Shown here piece after piece: positions 8,462-19,200 of a DNA stretch of 34,706 nt (positions within the stretch are counted from its first letter, which is position 1; each line of letters begins with the position of its first letter). This DNA comes from Bacillota bacterium (GTDB lineage: Bacteria > Bacillota > Clostridia > Oscillospirales > Oscillospiraceae), in contig JAJQFT010000076.1 in the NCBI GenBank assembly GCA_021200975.1, positions 1 through 34,706 of the forward strand, read 5' to 3'. The position numbers and the translations under genes are program-made. The notes beneath the pieces were generated by a model. The model was not told the origin of the DNA. It made no database searches and saw only the letters and a list, made by a program, of their open reading frames with translations.

Positions 8462-9545
8462 CAATCAGCGGCACGTCTACCTCTTCGGCGCACAGCCCCG
8501 CGTGCACGCCCACCATGTGCTCGCATTGCTCGCGGGTATTGAACAGGGTCATCTCGTCCTTCGCCACGGCGAGGAAGTCGCCGATGCTGGCCTCGAGCAT
8601 GGGGTGATTCGCCCCGGGGCCGAACAGCCCCTGCGCGAGCACCTGCGCGCGCGGCAGCAGCAGGAAATGCTCCCCGAATTCGCGGGCGAAGCGGGCGGGA
8701 AAATCGGCCTTATACCCATCCTTGACAAACAGGTTCACCGCCCGCGGCTCGATGCTCGGCTCGCGCGCCAGCGCCTCGGCGATGGCGGGGTGGTCGGCTA
8801 AGCAGGTGCCGCGGTGGTCGATGTGCCCGTGGTCGGCGGTAACGAAAAGCAGGCTGTCGGTAAGCTGCGCGGAAAGCGCGCGCACCCAGCTCTCCAATTC
8901 CCGCACGAGTGCGGGAATTTTTTCGCCCTTGCGGCCCACCTCGTGCAGGCTGTGATCCGGCTCCGCCCAATAGCAGTAGAGGTATTTGCGCCCGGGCAGC
9001 GCGCACAGGCGGGTGATTTCCCCGGCCATCTTCTCAAGCGTATCGAATTCGCCGAAGGGCTGAACGCTGTAGCCGCCGAAGCCCGCAGCGGCGACGCGCT
9101 TCTGCACCGATTCGTAGGGGCGCAGGGTTTCGGCGATGGGGTAGGCGGCGGCAGGCTCGTCCGTGCCGGAGCGGGTATTGCGGAAAACAGTCACGTTCTC
9201 GCCCACCTCCGGGAAATAGACGTCCCAGCCGAGCCATCCATGCTCGTTTGGATAGCGGGCGGACTGGATGGAGGTAGTGGCGGCGACGGTCGTGGGCGGG
9301 AATACGGAGCTGATGCCGCATACCAGATGCGAGCCGAAGAAGCCATCCGCGTCCAGATTGTCGCGGCAGATGGCGGTGCCCATCCCGTCCAGCACCAGCA
9401 GCAGCACATTGCGCGGCCTGTTCTGCTGGAGCAGGCGGTCGGCCTCCGGAAGCGTCGCGTGCGCGGGAGTCAGGCCGAAGAACTTCTCCACCGAGCAGCT
9501 CAGGTTCACGAGGCAGCGGTCAAAATCGGGATATTTCCATTCCAT
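8445..9545 (-). CDS. Alkaline phosphatase / nucleotide pyrophosphatase-phosphodiesterase family protein
   Basis: VLLLVLDGMGTAICRDNL, FPPTTVAATTSIQSARYPNEHGWLGWDVYF, FVTADHGHIDHRG: type I phosphodiesterase-like metal-binding motifs. Confidence 0.88.
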   Translation of the reverse strand: MEWKYPDFDRCLVNLSCSVEKFFGLTPAHATLPEADRLLQQNRPRNVLLLVLDGMGTAICRDNLDADGFFGSHLVCGISSVFPPTTVAATTSIQSARYPNEHGWLGWDVYFPEVGENVTVFRNTRSGTDEPAAAYPIAETLRPYESVQKRVAAAGFGGYSVQPFGEFDTLEKMAGEITRLCALPGRKYLYCYWAEPDHSLHEVGRKGEKIPALVRELESWVRALSAQLTDSLLFVTADHGHIDHRGTCLADHPAIAEALAREPSIEPRAVNLFVKDGYKADFPARFAREFGEHFLLLPRAQVLAQGLFGPGANHPMLEASIGDFLAVAKDEMTLFNTREQCEHMVGVHAGLCAEEVDVPLIAIPCP

Positions 9546-9548
9546 AAG

Positions 9549-10127
9549 TCACTCTCCAAATCGAAACACGATGCCAACGGCAGCGGAAAATACAATAAAC
9601 CAGATGGGATGCAGCTTCTTGAGCTTGGGCACCCAGCGGGTGCATACCAGCACCACAGCGGCGAGCAGCAGGTGGCGCACATCCAGATGGAACGAGGCCG
9701 CGAGGTCGTAAAGGTCGCTGACGCGGAAAAAGCTCAGCAGCACGATGCTCACGCCCGCCGCGCCGATCAGCCCCACCGAGGCGGGGCGCAGGCCGTAGAA
9801 GGCCGCGTCCACATAGCGGTTCTGGCGGAATTTATCGAGGAAGTAGGCCACGGCGATGATGACGATTACCGACGGCGTAACCAGCCCCAGCGTTGCGATG
9901 ATTGCGCCCGGCACGCCGCACACGGTGTAGCCAACGTAGGTGGCCGTGTTGACCCCCAGCGGCCCGGGCGTGGACTCGGCCACGGCAATCATATCCGCGA
10001 GCTGATTGGAGGTGAACCAGCCGGTTTTCTCGGAGATGTCCTGCAGGAAGGGAATGGTCGCCATGCCGCCGCCGATGCTGAACAGGCCGGTTTTGAAAAA
10101 CTCCCAGAATAGCTTCAAGAAAATCAT
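9549..10127 (-). CDS. Chromate transporter family protein (short-chain, second of pair)
   Basis: MIFLKLFWEFFKTGLFSIGGGMATIPFLQDISEKTGWFTSNQLADMIAVAESTPGPLGVNTATYVGY; start overlaps upstream stop (ATGA, 10124-10127). The ORF-track start at 10553 is an artefact. Confidence 0.9.
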   Translation of the reverse strand: MIFLKLFWEFFKTGLFSIGGGMATIPFLQDISEKTGWFTSNQLADMIAVAESTPGPLGVNTATYVGYTVCGVPGAIIATLGLVTPSVIVIIAVAYFLDKFRQNRYVDAAFYGLRPASVGLIGAAGVSIVLLSFFRVSDLYDLAASFHLDVRHLLLAAVVLVCTRWVPKLKKLHPIWFIVFSAAVGIVFRFGE

Positions 10128-10666
10128 TTCTTCCTCGCCCCCAATACGCGCAGCACAACGCCGAGGATGCCCGCGCCCAGCACATAGAGGATGGGCGAGA
10201 AATCCAGAAATACGGAACCGGCGAACACCGCCGCGAAAATCAGGGCGGTGGGGATATCCACGATCGCGCTCTTCCACAGCTTGATCACGGCGTTGAGGAT
10301 AAACACGCACACGCACACCCGGATCCCGGCGAAGGCATTCTGCACCACGGCAAGCTCCGCGAAATTGCTCAGCACCGCAGCAATCACCGTGATAATCACG
10401 AGCGAGGGGAACACCACCCCCAGCGTGGCGACGATGCCGCCGGGGACGCCCTTGCGCTTGACGCCGATGAAGGTGGCGGTATTCACGGCAATGACGCCGG
10501 GCGTGCATTGGCCAACGGCGTAGTAGTCCATCACTTCCGCATCTGTCGCCCACTTTTTATTCTCGACGACCTCCCGCTGCAAAATCGGCAGCATGGCGTA
10601 GCCGCCGCCAAAGGTCATAACACCAACCTTGGCAAAGGTGAAAAACAGGTCAAAAAACTCTTTCAT
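10124..10666 (-). CDS. Chromate transporter family protein (short-chain, first of pair)
   Basis: MKEFFDLFFTFAKVGVMTFGGGYAMLPILQREVVENKKW...QCTPGVIAVNTATFIG; internal ATG 10666 is preferred over the track start at 10825, which would overlap ribU. Confidence 0.9.
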   Translation of the reverse strand: MKEFFDLFFTFAKVGVMTFGGGYAMLPILQREVVENKKWATDAEVMDYYAVGQCTPGVIAVNTATFIGVKRKGVPGGIVATLGVVFPSLVIITVIAAVLSNFAELAVVQNAFAGIRVCVCVFILNAVIKLWKSAIVDIPTALIFAAVFAGSVFLDFSPILYVLGAGILGVVLRVLGARKK

Positions 10667-10734
10667 TTTGCCCTCCGAAATTTTTCGCCGCATGATAGAG
10701 TATTGTACACCTATTTTTGCGAAATGTCTACATT

Positions 10735-11442
10735 TTATTTCAGCAAATTTGCGATTCGCTTGTACAGCAGGAAGGTCAAAAGCGAAACGCAGCTGCCCTT
10801 GAGCAGATTCAGCGGGGCGACACACAGCAGCACCAGCGTAGAAACGGAGTTGACGCGGCTGTTCACCGCCGTGCCCATGCTTACGAGCGTATCGAGCGAC
10901 ACGCCGTACAGCTGCGCGAACTTAGGAAGCAGGTAGACGGCGTTGAACGCCGAGCCGAACACGGTGAGCACCGCCGTGCCAATCGCAAGGGCGGCGATGG
11001 CCCAGCCCCGGGTCTTGTGGGTGTGGTAGACGATCACGGCGGGCAGCACGAAGCTGCATCCCACGGCAAAATTGGCGAAGTCGCCCACGAAGGCGGTGGA
11101 GGTGCCCTTAATGAGCAGCTTCAGCACGATTTTCAGCCCCTCGCACACCACGGCGGCAGACGGCCCTAAGTAGAAGCCGCAAATCAGCACCGAAACCTCC
11201 GAAAAATCGACCTTGTAAAAATCCGGCGCGAGAAACACCAGCGGGAAATCCAGCAGGTGCAGCACGGTCGAGATGGCGGCGAACAGGCCAATCATGCTCA
11301 CCCTCGTCGCGACGCTCACGCGCCGCCGCTGCGGCAAAAATCGCTCCGCCAGCCGCGCAAGCGCGTACAGCGCAGCCACGATCAGCGCGCAGATGCCGAT
11401 AAAGCGCAGGTTTTCTCCAATTTGTTCCCATAGCTGTGCCAT
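10735..11442 (-). CDS. ribU: ECF transporter S component, riboflavin-type (RibU-like)
   Basis: Hydrophobic 235-aa protein with VSMIGLFAAISTVLHLLDFPLVFLAPDFYKVDFSEVSVLICGFYLGP; downstream of an FMN riboswitch; SD ggaggg 8 nt from ATG. Confidence 0.88.
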   Translation of the reverse strand: MAQLWEQIGENLRFIGICALIVAALYALARLAERFLPQRRRVSVATRVSMIGLFAAISTVLHLLDFPLVFLAPDFYKVDFSEVSVLICGFYLGPSAAVVCEGLKIVLKLLIKGTSTAFVGDFANFAVGCSFVLPAVIVYHTHKTRGWAIAALAIGTAVLTVFGSAFNAVYLLPKFAQLYGVSLDTLVSMGTAVNSRVNSVSTLVLLCVAPLNLLKGSCVSLLTFLLYKRIANLLK

Positions 11443-11475
11443 TTTTTGAACCCTCCAAATGATAAAATTGCACCG

Positions 11476-11505
11476 AAAAATGCCCTGAGAACACTCCTCA
11501 GGGCA
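11476..11505 (-). terminator. Intrinsic terminator of the FMN riboswitch expression platform
   Basis: Minus strand TGCCCTGAG-GAGTGTT-CTCAGGGCA-TTTTT between the aptamer and ribU. Confidence 0.88.
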
Positions 11506-11530
11506 TAAAAATACTGCGCGCGGCAGCGGT

Positions 11531-11682
11531 CTTCTTCCATCCAGACTTTCGGAGGTTCAAAAAGGGCGTACGCGCCGATTGGGAGCCTCTCAACTGTCGG
11601 CACCGGAATTGCACCGGTTCCTGCGTTTCCGCTCGCGGGCTATACCGCCGGTGGGGAATTTCACCCCGCCCTGAAGACCTGT
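11531..11682 (-). ncRNA. FMN riboswitch (RFN element)
   Basis: Minus strand ...tcttcagggcggggtgaaattccccaccggcggtatagcccgcgagc...ccggtgcaattccggtgccgacagt...gaaagtctggatggaagaag: characteristic conserved RFN blocks. Confidence 0.95.
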
Positions 11683-11691
11683 TCGCCTACT

Positions 11692-11720
11692 AGAGTAGCA
11701 CATTTCCCGCGCCGTGTCAA
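11692..11720 (-). promoter_or_regulatory. Sigma-A promoter for the FMN riboswitch-ribU transcript
   Basis: TTGACA-N17-TACTCT immediately upstream of the aptamer. Confidence 0.7.
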
Positions 11721-11793
11721 GCAAAATTTCGGGAATCTCGGAATCCATTGGCAAGCGCGCCGCGCGGCGCGGGCGATTTGCCCCGGGCCTCCT

Positions 11794-12261
11794 TTACTCG
11801 CTCGCCTGCGTTTTTCGCGCAAAGCCCTGCAGCACGCCGCCGGAGGAGGTGTCGGTCACATCGCCGCCGATGATAGCGCCCTTATAGACTAAGAGCGTGG
11901 CGTAGACCGCCTCGGTCGCGCCGGTGTAGTTGGTGACGGTGTAGACGTAGCGCATGACGGTTTTGCCGGCATAGTCGGTCAGGTCGTAGCCCTGCTGGAT
12001 TTGCAGGGCGTTATAGCGCTCGAACACCTCCGAGCTTTCCGACGGGATCCGCACCTGACTGCTCTGCGCCGGGGTCGTCTCCACCTCCCAGCCGAAGCCC
12101 TGCAGGAATTCCACCCGCGCGGAGTTGTCGGCAAAATTCGCCGAGGCGGCCTCAGCGTCCCCGCCGCCGAGCAGCAGCACAAGCCCCAAAATGCCCAGCA
12201 GCACCGCGGCCGCCACGATGGCAAGCTTTTTCCAGTCGATTTTCGTGGTCATCACGAGCAT
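11794..12261 (-). CDS. DUF4830-like membrane-anchored protein
   Basis: 155 aa; single N-terminal TM (LAIVAAAVLLGILGLVLLLGG); FLQGFGWEVETTPAQSSQVRIPSESSEVFERYNALQIQQGYDLTDYAGKTVMRYVYTVTNY. Confidence 0.75.
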   Translation of the reverse strand: MLVMTTKIDWKKLAIVAAAVLLGILGLVLLLGGGDAEAASANFADNSARVEFLQGFGWEVETTPAQSSQVRIPSESSEVFERYNALQIQQGYDLTDYAGKTVMRYVYTVTNYTGATEAVYATLLVYKGAIIGGDVTDTSSGGVLQGFARKTQASE

Positions 12262-12370
12262 CGTTCATCCCCTCCACAGACTTGTTGATGCCACAGCCTA
12301 TGCGCGCCGCGCCGGAGATATGCCCGATGTGACGGGATTGTAAAAAAAGTAGAAAGTTTTCCGCCTTTTG

Positions 12371-12399
12371 TTGCATATTTGGCGGGCTTATGCTATATT
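12371..12399 (+). promoter_or_regulatory. Sigma-A promoter for the SDR gene
   Basis: TTGCAT-N17-TATATT. Confidence 0.6.
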
Positions 12400-12435
12400 T
12401 TATGGGTAAGAAAACCATACGAAAGGGGAATTTTT

Positions 12436-13191
12436 ATGAAACTGCAGGGAAAATCGGTCGTGGTCACCGGCGCATCGTCCGGCATGGGCAAGGCCATTGT
12501 GGAGCTGTTCGCACGCGAAGGCGCGAGCGTCGTGGCCGTTGCCCGGCGGCAGAGCCGGCTGGAGGAGCTTGCCGCGAGCCTCGCGGACGCGCCCGGGCGG
12601 GTGCTGCCCTATGTGGGCGACGTATCGAAGAAGGAAACCAACGAGGGAATGATCGACTATGCCGTAGCGCAGTTCGGCCGGCTGGACATTCTCGTAAACA
12701 ATGCCGGCGTCATGGACGACATGAGCCCCATCGGCGACGTGACGGACGAACGCTTCGACCAAGTGATGAAAATCAACACCTACGGCCCGATGTACGCCAT
12801 GCGCAAGGCCGTGCAGGTATTCCTGCAGCAGGGCGGCGGAAACATCATCAATGTCGCCTCCATCGGCGCGATGCGCTCGGCCGCAGGCGCGGCCTACGTT
12901 GCCTCCAAAGCGGCGCTCGTCGCGATGACCAAGAATACCGCCTATATGTATATCCCGAATGGGATTCGCTGCAACGCCATCGCGCCCGGCGGCATCAATT
13001 CCGAGATTGGCAGCTCGATGGGGATGCCGAACATGGCGGGCTACGGCCGCGTAAAGAACGTGCTCGCCACCGCGCCCGCACCCGGCTCCACCGAACAGAT
13101 CGCCTCCGCCGCGATCTTCCTCGCAAGCGAGGATTCGAGCTACGTCAACGGCGATGTGCTGGTAGTCGACGGTGGCTGGATCGCCGGATAA
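12436..13191 (+). CDS. SDR family NAD(P)-dependent oxidoreductase
   Basis: VVTGASSGMGKA nucleotide motif, ILVNNAGV, YVASKAAL (YxxxK) and C-terminal SSYVNGDVLVVDGGW; SD aaagggg before ATG 12436. Confidence 0.95.
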   Translation: MKLQGKSVVVTGASSGMGKAIVELFAREGASVVAVARRQSRLEELAASLADAPGRVLPYVGDVSKKETNEGMIDYAVAQFGRLDILVNNAGVMDDMSPIGDVTDERFDQVMKINTYGPMYAMRKAVQVFLQQGGGNIINVASIGAMRSAAGAAYVASKAALVAMTKNTAYMYIPNGIRCNAIAPGGINSEIGSSMGMPNMAGYGRVKNVLATAPAPGSTEQIASAAIFLASEDSSYVNGDVLVVDGGWIAG

Positions 13192-13214
13192 GGCAAACCG
13201 CTAAAGGAAAAAGG

Positions 13215-13253
13215 GGATGGCTCCCGAAATGGGGAGCCATCCGTATTTTTTTT
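13215..13253 (+). terminator. Terminator (probably bidirectional) between the SDR and S8 protease genes
   Basis: ggatggctccc-gaaatg-gggagccatcc-gta-tttttttt; the minus strand is also followed by cctttttcc. Confidence 0.88.
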
Positions 13254-13269
13254 GCGTGGGAAACAGCCT

Positions 13270-16200
13270 TTACTGAAGCTTCCGCTTGCCAATCACGCAG
13301 ATCCCGGCAGCAGAGAGCAGCAGCAGGAGGGCGCAGGCCGCAAGCGGCGTGCTGTCGCCCGTCTTGGAGCTGCCGCCCGCCGACTCGGTCGAATCCTCCG
13401 CGTCGGTCGCGTCGGTCTGCGTCGCCTCCGTCTCGCTGGCTTCAGGCTCGGAGGTTTCCGGCTCGGTAGCCTGCGTTTCCTCCGTCCATACGGCGGTCAG
13501 GGTTGTGCCAAGCGCGGAGGTGTAGATGGTATCGGCGCTTACGGGGTTGCCATTGGCGTCCACCCAGCCGCCGAAAACATAGCCGTCCATGGTGGGCGTG
13601 AGCAGCTCGCCGATTGCCTCGCCGTAGGTCACGGTGATTGCGCTGCTTTCGCCGTTGCCGCTGTCGAGCGTCAGGGTGTAGGTGTTGGCGCTCCAGTTGG
13701 CATAATAGGTGCTGTCGGCGGAGGCATTATAAATCGTCTCGGGCGTGATCCGGTTGCGGTCGGCATCGTACCAGCCGGCGAAGGTATAACCCTCCTTGGT
13801 GGGGGTCGGCAGCTCGCCGACGGCCTGCCCATCCGTCAGGGAAATGGTCGTGCTCTCCAGGTAGCCGCCGTTGGGATCCAGCGTAATGGTATACAGCATC
13901 GCGTACTGCGCCGTCACATCCAGATCGCCGGTAATGCTGCTGAAATCCACATCCCAGCCTGTGAACACATATCCCTCGCGGCTGGGGTCGGCGGGCGCGG
14001 TCGCGGCGCTGCCGGTTTCCACCGTCTGGGTATCCAGCACGGCGCCGTCCCAATCCAGGAAGCGCACCGTATAGGTGGGCAGCGGATTGACATGGACGAT
14101 CAGGTAGGTCATAACCGTATTGTCCGTGCCCAAGTAGCCCTTGACATACACATCGCCAGCCGCAACGGCAATCAGCTCGCCGTTTTCGCCAATCTTCACG
14201 ATGGACTCGTCATAGCTCAGCCAGCAAACCTGCGCATCCTCCGCGAGCGTCGGCTCGGGGTCGAGGGTGACGAAGCCCGCAAGCGTGGGATCGAAGCTCT
14301 CGCCGACCTCCATCGTCAGGCTGTGATAGGCCAAATCGATGCTCTGCGCCCTGACCGGCTCGCAGACCACGGCGAAGGTCAGGCTATAAGCGCCGTCCTT
14401 GGTGGTGGCGGTGATGTAGCTGACGCCCGGCTCCGTGGGCGTATACGCATAGGCGTTGATATCGCTGCCGTAGGTCTGGGTCACGATGACCTCCTCGCCG
14501 CTGCCGGTGCCGTCGGTGATGACCCAATCAAAGGGGCCGTACAGGCCATCGGGCATCGTCCACTCCGTGCCGGACAGCTCGCCGGCTTCGGCGTCCGGGT
14601 TCTCCACGCCATCGGCGCGGATGACCAGCATGGAGGTGTTGGTATAGGGCGTATTCTTCACCCAAATCTCGCCGGTCTCGCTGTCGTAGGTATAATTGGT
14701 GCTCCAGCTGTAATTGCTCATCTGCGACTCGTAGCCGTCGCTGCCGCGCGTCCATACCGTGATGGACGCAGGCAGGTCGTAGCCCTCCAGATTCACCAGC
14801 TTGCCCGTCCACGACGCGCCGGAATTGAAGTAGGGCTGGCCATCGAGCACCAGGCCGGTGGCCTCGGTGGTGGGATTGTCATAGTTGTAGTTGTAGGCAT
14901 ACGCGCCCACAGCGGTGTAGAGCGCCACCTGCCCGACGCTGTGCAGGGAGGTATTGTTGTACTTTGCCTCCAGCGTGGCGGTTTCTCCCAAGGTCACATA
15001 CACCGTCTGGTCCGCGTAGCTCAGGGCGGAAACCAAATCGTCGTCGCTGGTGGTCTTGTACAGATCCTCCCACGAGAAGGTCATAGACCGGGTCACCCCG
15101 TTGATGGTGACCTCCAGCCAGCCGTCGCCGGCGGGCATCTCATCCACGCCCAGAGAGGCGCAGTTGTTATAATTGAGGTAAATGACGCCCTCCAGGCCGT
15201 CGGAGCTGTTCTGGCTGACCATGACCAGACCCGCGCCGTAGTCCTCGGCGTACTGGTCGCTCTCGTAAACCAGCCACTCAACGCTCTCAATCACCACGTC
15301 GGCAGGCTGGAGGTTCGTAACCTTCACGGTGATCTGCCCGTCGGGCGTGAGGGTGTCGAAATTGGTAATCGACAGCTCGAAATCGAGCACCTCGTTGGTC
15401 GTCGCCTCCACGGCCACCACGCAGATGACCGACGCGCCGCCCTTGCTGACGGTGATAATGGTCTGGCCGACGCCGGTTGCCTCCACATGGCCGAATTCGT
15501 CTATCGTGGCCACGTCGGGATTGCTGGAGGTGCGGGTAATCTCGCCCTCCTCGATGCCGGTGTTGTCCAGCACGCTCAGCTCAAAGCTCGCGCCCTCCGT
15601 GATATTGCCATCCTCGTCAAGCGTGATATGCAGCAGCGCGGAGGTCTGGGAGAGCACCAGCCCCTCAGAGGCATCCACAGTCACCGCGTAGGAGCGGTCG
15701 TTGGCGGCATAGTCACCGCAGGAGATAATCACGTTCCCCGTCCATGTGAACTGGTAGTAGTACTGCTCAGAGGCATACGACCAGTTTTCGCGCACATACT
15801 CCGTCACATCGGCGGTGAATGTAAGGGTCTTTGTGCCGGCATCGTAGACATTCTCCGTGTAGAAGGTATTCAGGTAGTCGATGCCGTACTCGCTGTAATC
15901 CGAGTTGCCATAGCCCTCCGCATAGCTGCGGCAGACATAGGGATAAATCTCCACATTGGCAATAGAGCCGTCCTCATCATAAACGGTGCCGGTCATGTAG
16001 ACGTGCGTGCCATCCTCTTCCTCCACCTCGTAGACGCTGACGGTGTTGTTCTCCAGCTTGGGAGCCACCGTATCGACCACCACATGGAAGGAAATCACAT
16101 CGCCGGTCATGTCCATCTCGTGGCCGTTGAAGGTCGGAACCGCCTCGCCATTGATGATGGATTCAAAATCAGTGACGTAGGCCTCATCCTCCTCCGACCA

Positions 16201-19200
16201 GACGGTGGGGTAATCGCCGTCGCCGTAGGCGGTGATGGTATAGATGCACTGCGTGCCGCTGGGCAGCACGTTCCCCTCCAGGTCGGTGCCATCCCATGTG
16301 GGAAGCGTGCCGTAGGCGCTGTAGGGCAGGGCCATGCCGTAGCTGGAGCTATAGATGGTCTTGGTCAAGTAGCTCGCGCCGTCGCGCATATAGACCTCGC
16401 CGGTCTGCGCGTCGGTGACCGTCACCACAATCAGGCGGGCATCCCGGAGCTGGTAGAGGATATAGTCATCCACCGCGTCCATGTAGCCGTCGCCATTGGG
16501 CGAGATGCCGAAATTCTCATCAAAATAGACATACTGCACGATATCGCTGCCGTCCTCAGCGGTGCTGGTATCGAAGGCGTTCTCGCCCAGATTCAGGTAG
16601 CCGATGGTGCCGATGGTGCTGCCAACGATGCTGGTGCCCCAGGTGGTCTGCTCGGCAAACGCGCCGTAGTCGCTGTCATAGTCGCTGTCGGGCTCCACAA
16701 ACCACACAGAGGTATCGAAGATGGGAGCCGCCGTCCAGTCGCCGTAGAATGCCAGCATGGGCAGTCCCAGCTGGGGATTGCCGCTGCCGGTGGCATCGGT
16801 CAGGATTACGAAGCCCTCCACATAGGTTCCGTTGGCAAAGAGCTCGTTCAGCTCCGCCTTCTCCGCCGCCGTGAGGGAAACGGTCTGGCTGAAATCGGCG
16901 CTGCTGCCCGCCGCCGCGGTGAGCGTGCCGAGCGAAACGGTTTTTATCACCACGTCGCTGTCGGTCATAAAGGTCTGCTCGGTGCCATAGTAGCTCTCGG
17001 CGGTCTCGGTAGCCGGGCGCATGAGCACCACGCTCACGTCATAGCTGACGCTCGTATTGGAAATATTCTTCAGCGTAAAGGCAATCTCGTATTCGCCGGT
17101 TTTCTGCGGGTCGTCGGAAAGCTCCAGCTTGCCGACCGTCTGCCCCTCCACGGTGATATAGGCCGGGGTGGTGACCGCCGCGGTGGCATTGACAAGGCCC
17201 GCGCCCTGCTGCCGGGGCGAATAGTAGGCGCCGGTGCTCTCATCGACGACGGGCACGGCGGTGCTGACCAGCAGCTGCTTGACCACATCCGCCACATCGG
17301 TGCGGGACATTCCCTTGAAGGCGGAGCTGGTCTGCACATACTGCCGCACCAGCGCGGAGATGCCGGTCATGTGCGGGGCAGCCATCGAGGTGCCGCTCAT
17401 CATCTCATAGGAGCCGGTGTAATCCTCGCTGCTGGAGCTGGTGGTATCCGGCACGGACGACCAGATATAGCCGCCGGGGGCGGTGATTTCGGGCTTCAGC
17501 GTGAGACTCGGGCTGGCGCCCCAGGACGAGAAGCTGGAAATCTCGCCGGCAGTCTCGTTCGCCACCGTCTTGTCCACGCTCGATACAGTCATATAGACCT
17601 GGAAGCCAGACTGCAGCGCGGCCACAATCTCGGCGCCATCCCTGCCGGAGATAAAGGCGGAGGTCAGGGTGGTATTGCTGACGCTCATGGTAATCAGCTC
17701 GTCGGATTCGGGGTCGTTGTCATAGATGATGACGCCCAGAACCGGGCAGCCGCTTACATACGAGCCGGTGCTGGAATTGTAGTAGCTCTCGTAGAAGCTG
17801 GTGGCATTGTTGATCTTATCCTCGAAGCTCAGCTCGCCGCGCTCCACAAGCGCGATGCCGGTAACGCCCTTGGTGCCGTAGCCGTAATAGCTGCGGAAGC
17901 CGGCGCTGTAATAGTCGCTGTAGGTGCCGGTGCCGCTGACATAATAGATGGGATATGTACCGTCGGAGAATTTCTGCTTCATGGCCACCGACCAGTAGTC
18001 CGTAAAGGCGACATCGTGGCTTTCGCCGTCCGCATCGACCCATGTAAAGTACATTTCGGTGTTGATAACGTTCTCGATGGAGGCCACGGCAAGGTTGCTG
18101 TCGTAAACCGCGGGGGAGGAGATCATGGAGGTCTCCGGGTTGGAGGCCAGGCTCTCATCGCCGTAGTTGTTGCCCGCATCGGAGTCGGAGCTGTTGCCCG
18201 CGGAGGTCAGGATAATAATGCCCGCCTGCTCGACCAGCTCGTACACGTCGTTTTGAATGGTATCGTCCTCGGCAAAGCCGTTATCCGAGCCGAGAGAGAG
18301 GTTGATGGCGTCCGCGCCCAGCTTGATGGAGTCCTCAAGCGCCATGATGATAGTGCTCTCATAAGCGCCGCTGTCCTCATCGCCGAAAATCTTCATCATC
18401 AGGATCTGCGCGTCCGGCGCGACGCCGGAAAAGAGCACCTCGCCCTCCTCCGTCGCGGCGTATCCGGCAATCGTGCCGGATACATGCGTGCCATGCGAGC
18501 CGTTGTCGGAGTTGGAGTTGGCAACGTTCATATCGCCGTCGGCATAGTCGCAGGCATAGGGAACCTTCAGGTTCTTATACAGCGCGTTGTTATCCCAGAT
18601 GATCATCCCACCGTCGGAGCCGGTGTTGGAATTGAGCTGGGTATTCTCCACGAAGTACTTCATGCTGGCGCTCGTCCAGCGGAGGTTTTCGTACAGCTCG
18701 GCGCCGCTGGTTGCAAAGGAATCCTCGGTAAAGGCCTCGTGTACCTTGGTGACGCCGTAGTTCGCGCCGGTGCTGTCGGTGATGCCCCAGGTGATGTCCA
18801 GCCCGGTATCCAGCACGGCAATCACCATGCCCAGGCCGGTGTAGCCCTCTGCCCACGCGCCCGTCACCCCGGCAAGGTCGAGGCTGTAGGTATAGGCAGC
18901 GTCGTACTCGCCCTCGGTCGTCGTGTCGTCCGGCAGGCTGTAAACATGCTCCACATAGGCGCGCTTAACCCCGTCGAGCTCGGAAATTTCCGCCAGCGCG
19001 CCATAGGGAACCCGGATCACCATCGCGTTGGTGATGATGGACCAGCGGTTCTGAACCGAGAAGCCATCCGCAACGCCCAGGCTTTCAGCCGTTTGCGCGG
19101 CGACAGCCGCGATCTCGGAAATCACGCCCTCCTGGCTCTGCGCGACGGAATCGGCAAGCGCCTGCGCCTCGTCGGAGGCTAAGAAGGCCGACACCGCCTC

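Noticed and set aside
7049-8464. 471-aa minus-strand ORF opposite the HAD and homocysteine methyltransferase genes
   Set aside because: Antisense shadow spanning two motif-supported genes.
9549-10553. 334-aa ORF as a single transporter
   Set aside because: The N-terminal ~140 residues are an out-of-frame read of the first chromate transporter; the real gene starts at 10127 with an ATGA overlap.
11382-11603. 73-aa minus-strand ORF overlapping the FMN riboswitch
   Set aside because: Lies across aptamer, terminator and the start of ribU; no SD or conserved sequence.
13252-19182. 1976-aa plus-strand ORF antisense to the S8 protease
   Set aside because: The translation is compositionally odd (rich in G/A/R/H/V/I, no domain motifs). 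Long antisense ORFs are expected in GC-rich genes with strong codon bias. The minus strand has signal peptide, catalytic triad, promoter and SD, so the antisense ORF is treated as spurious despite its length.
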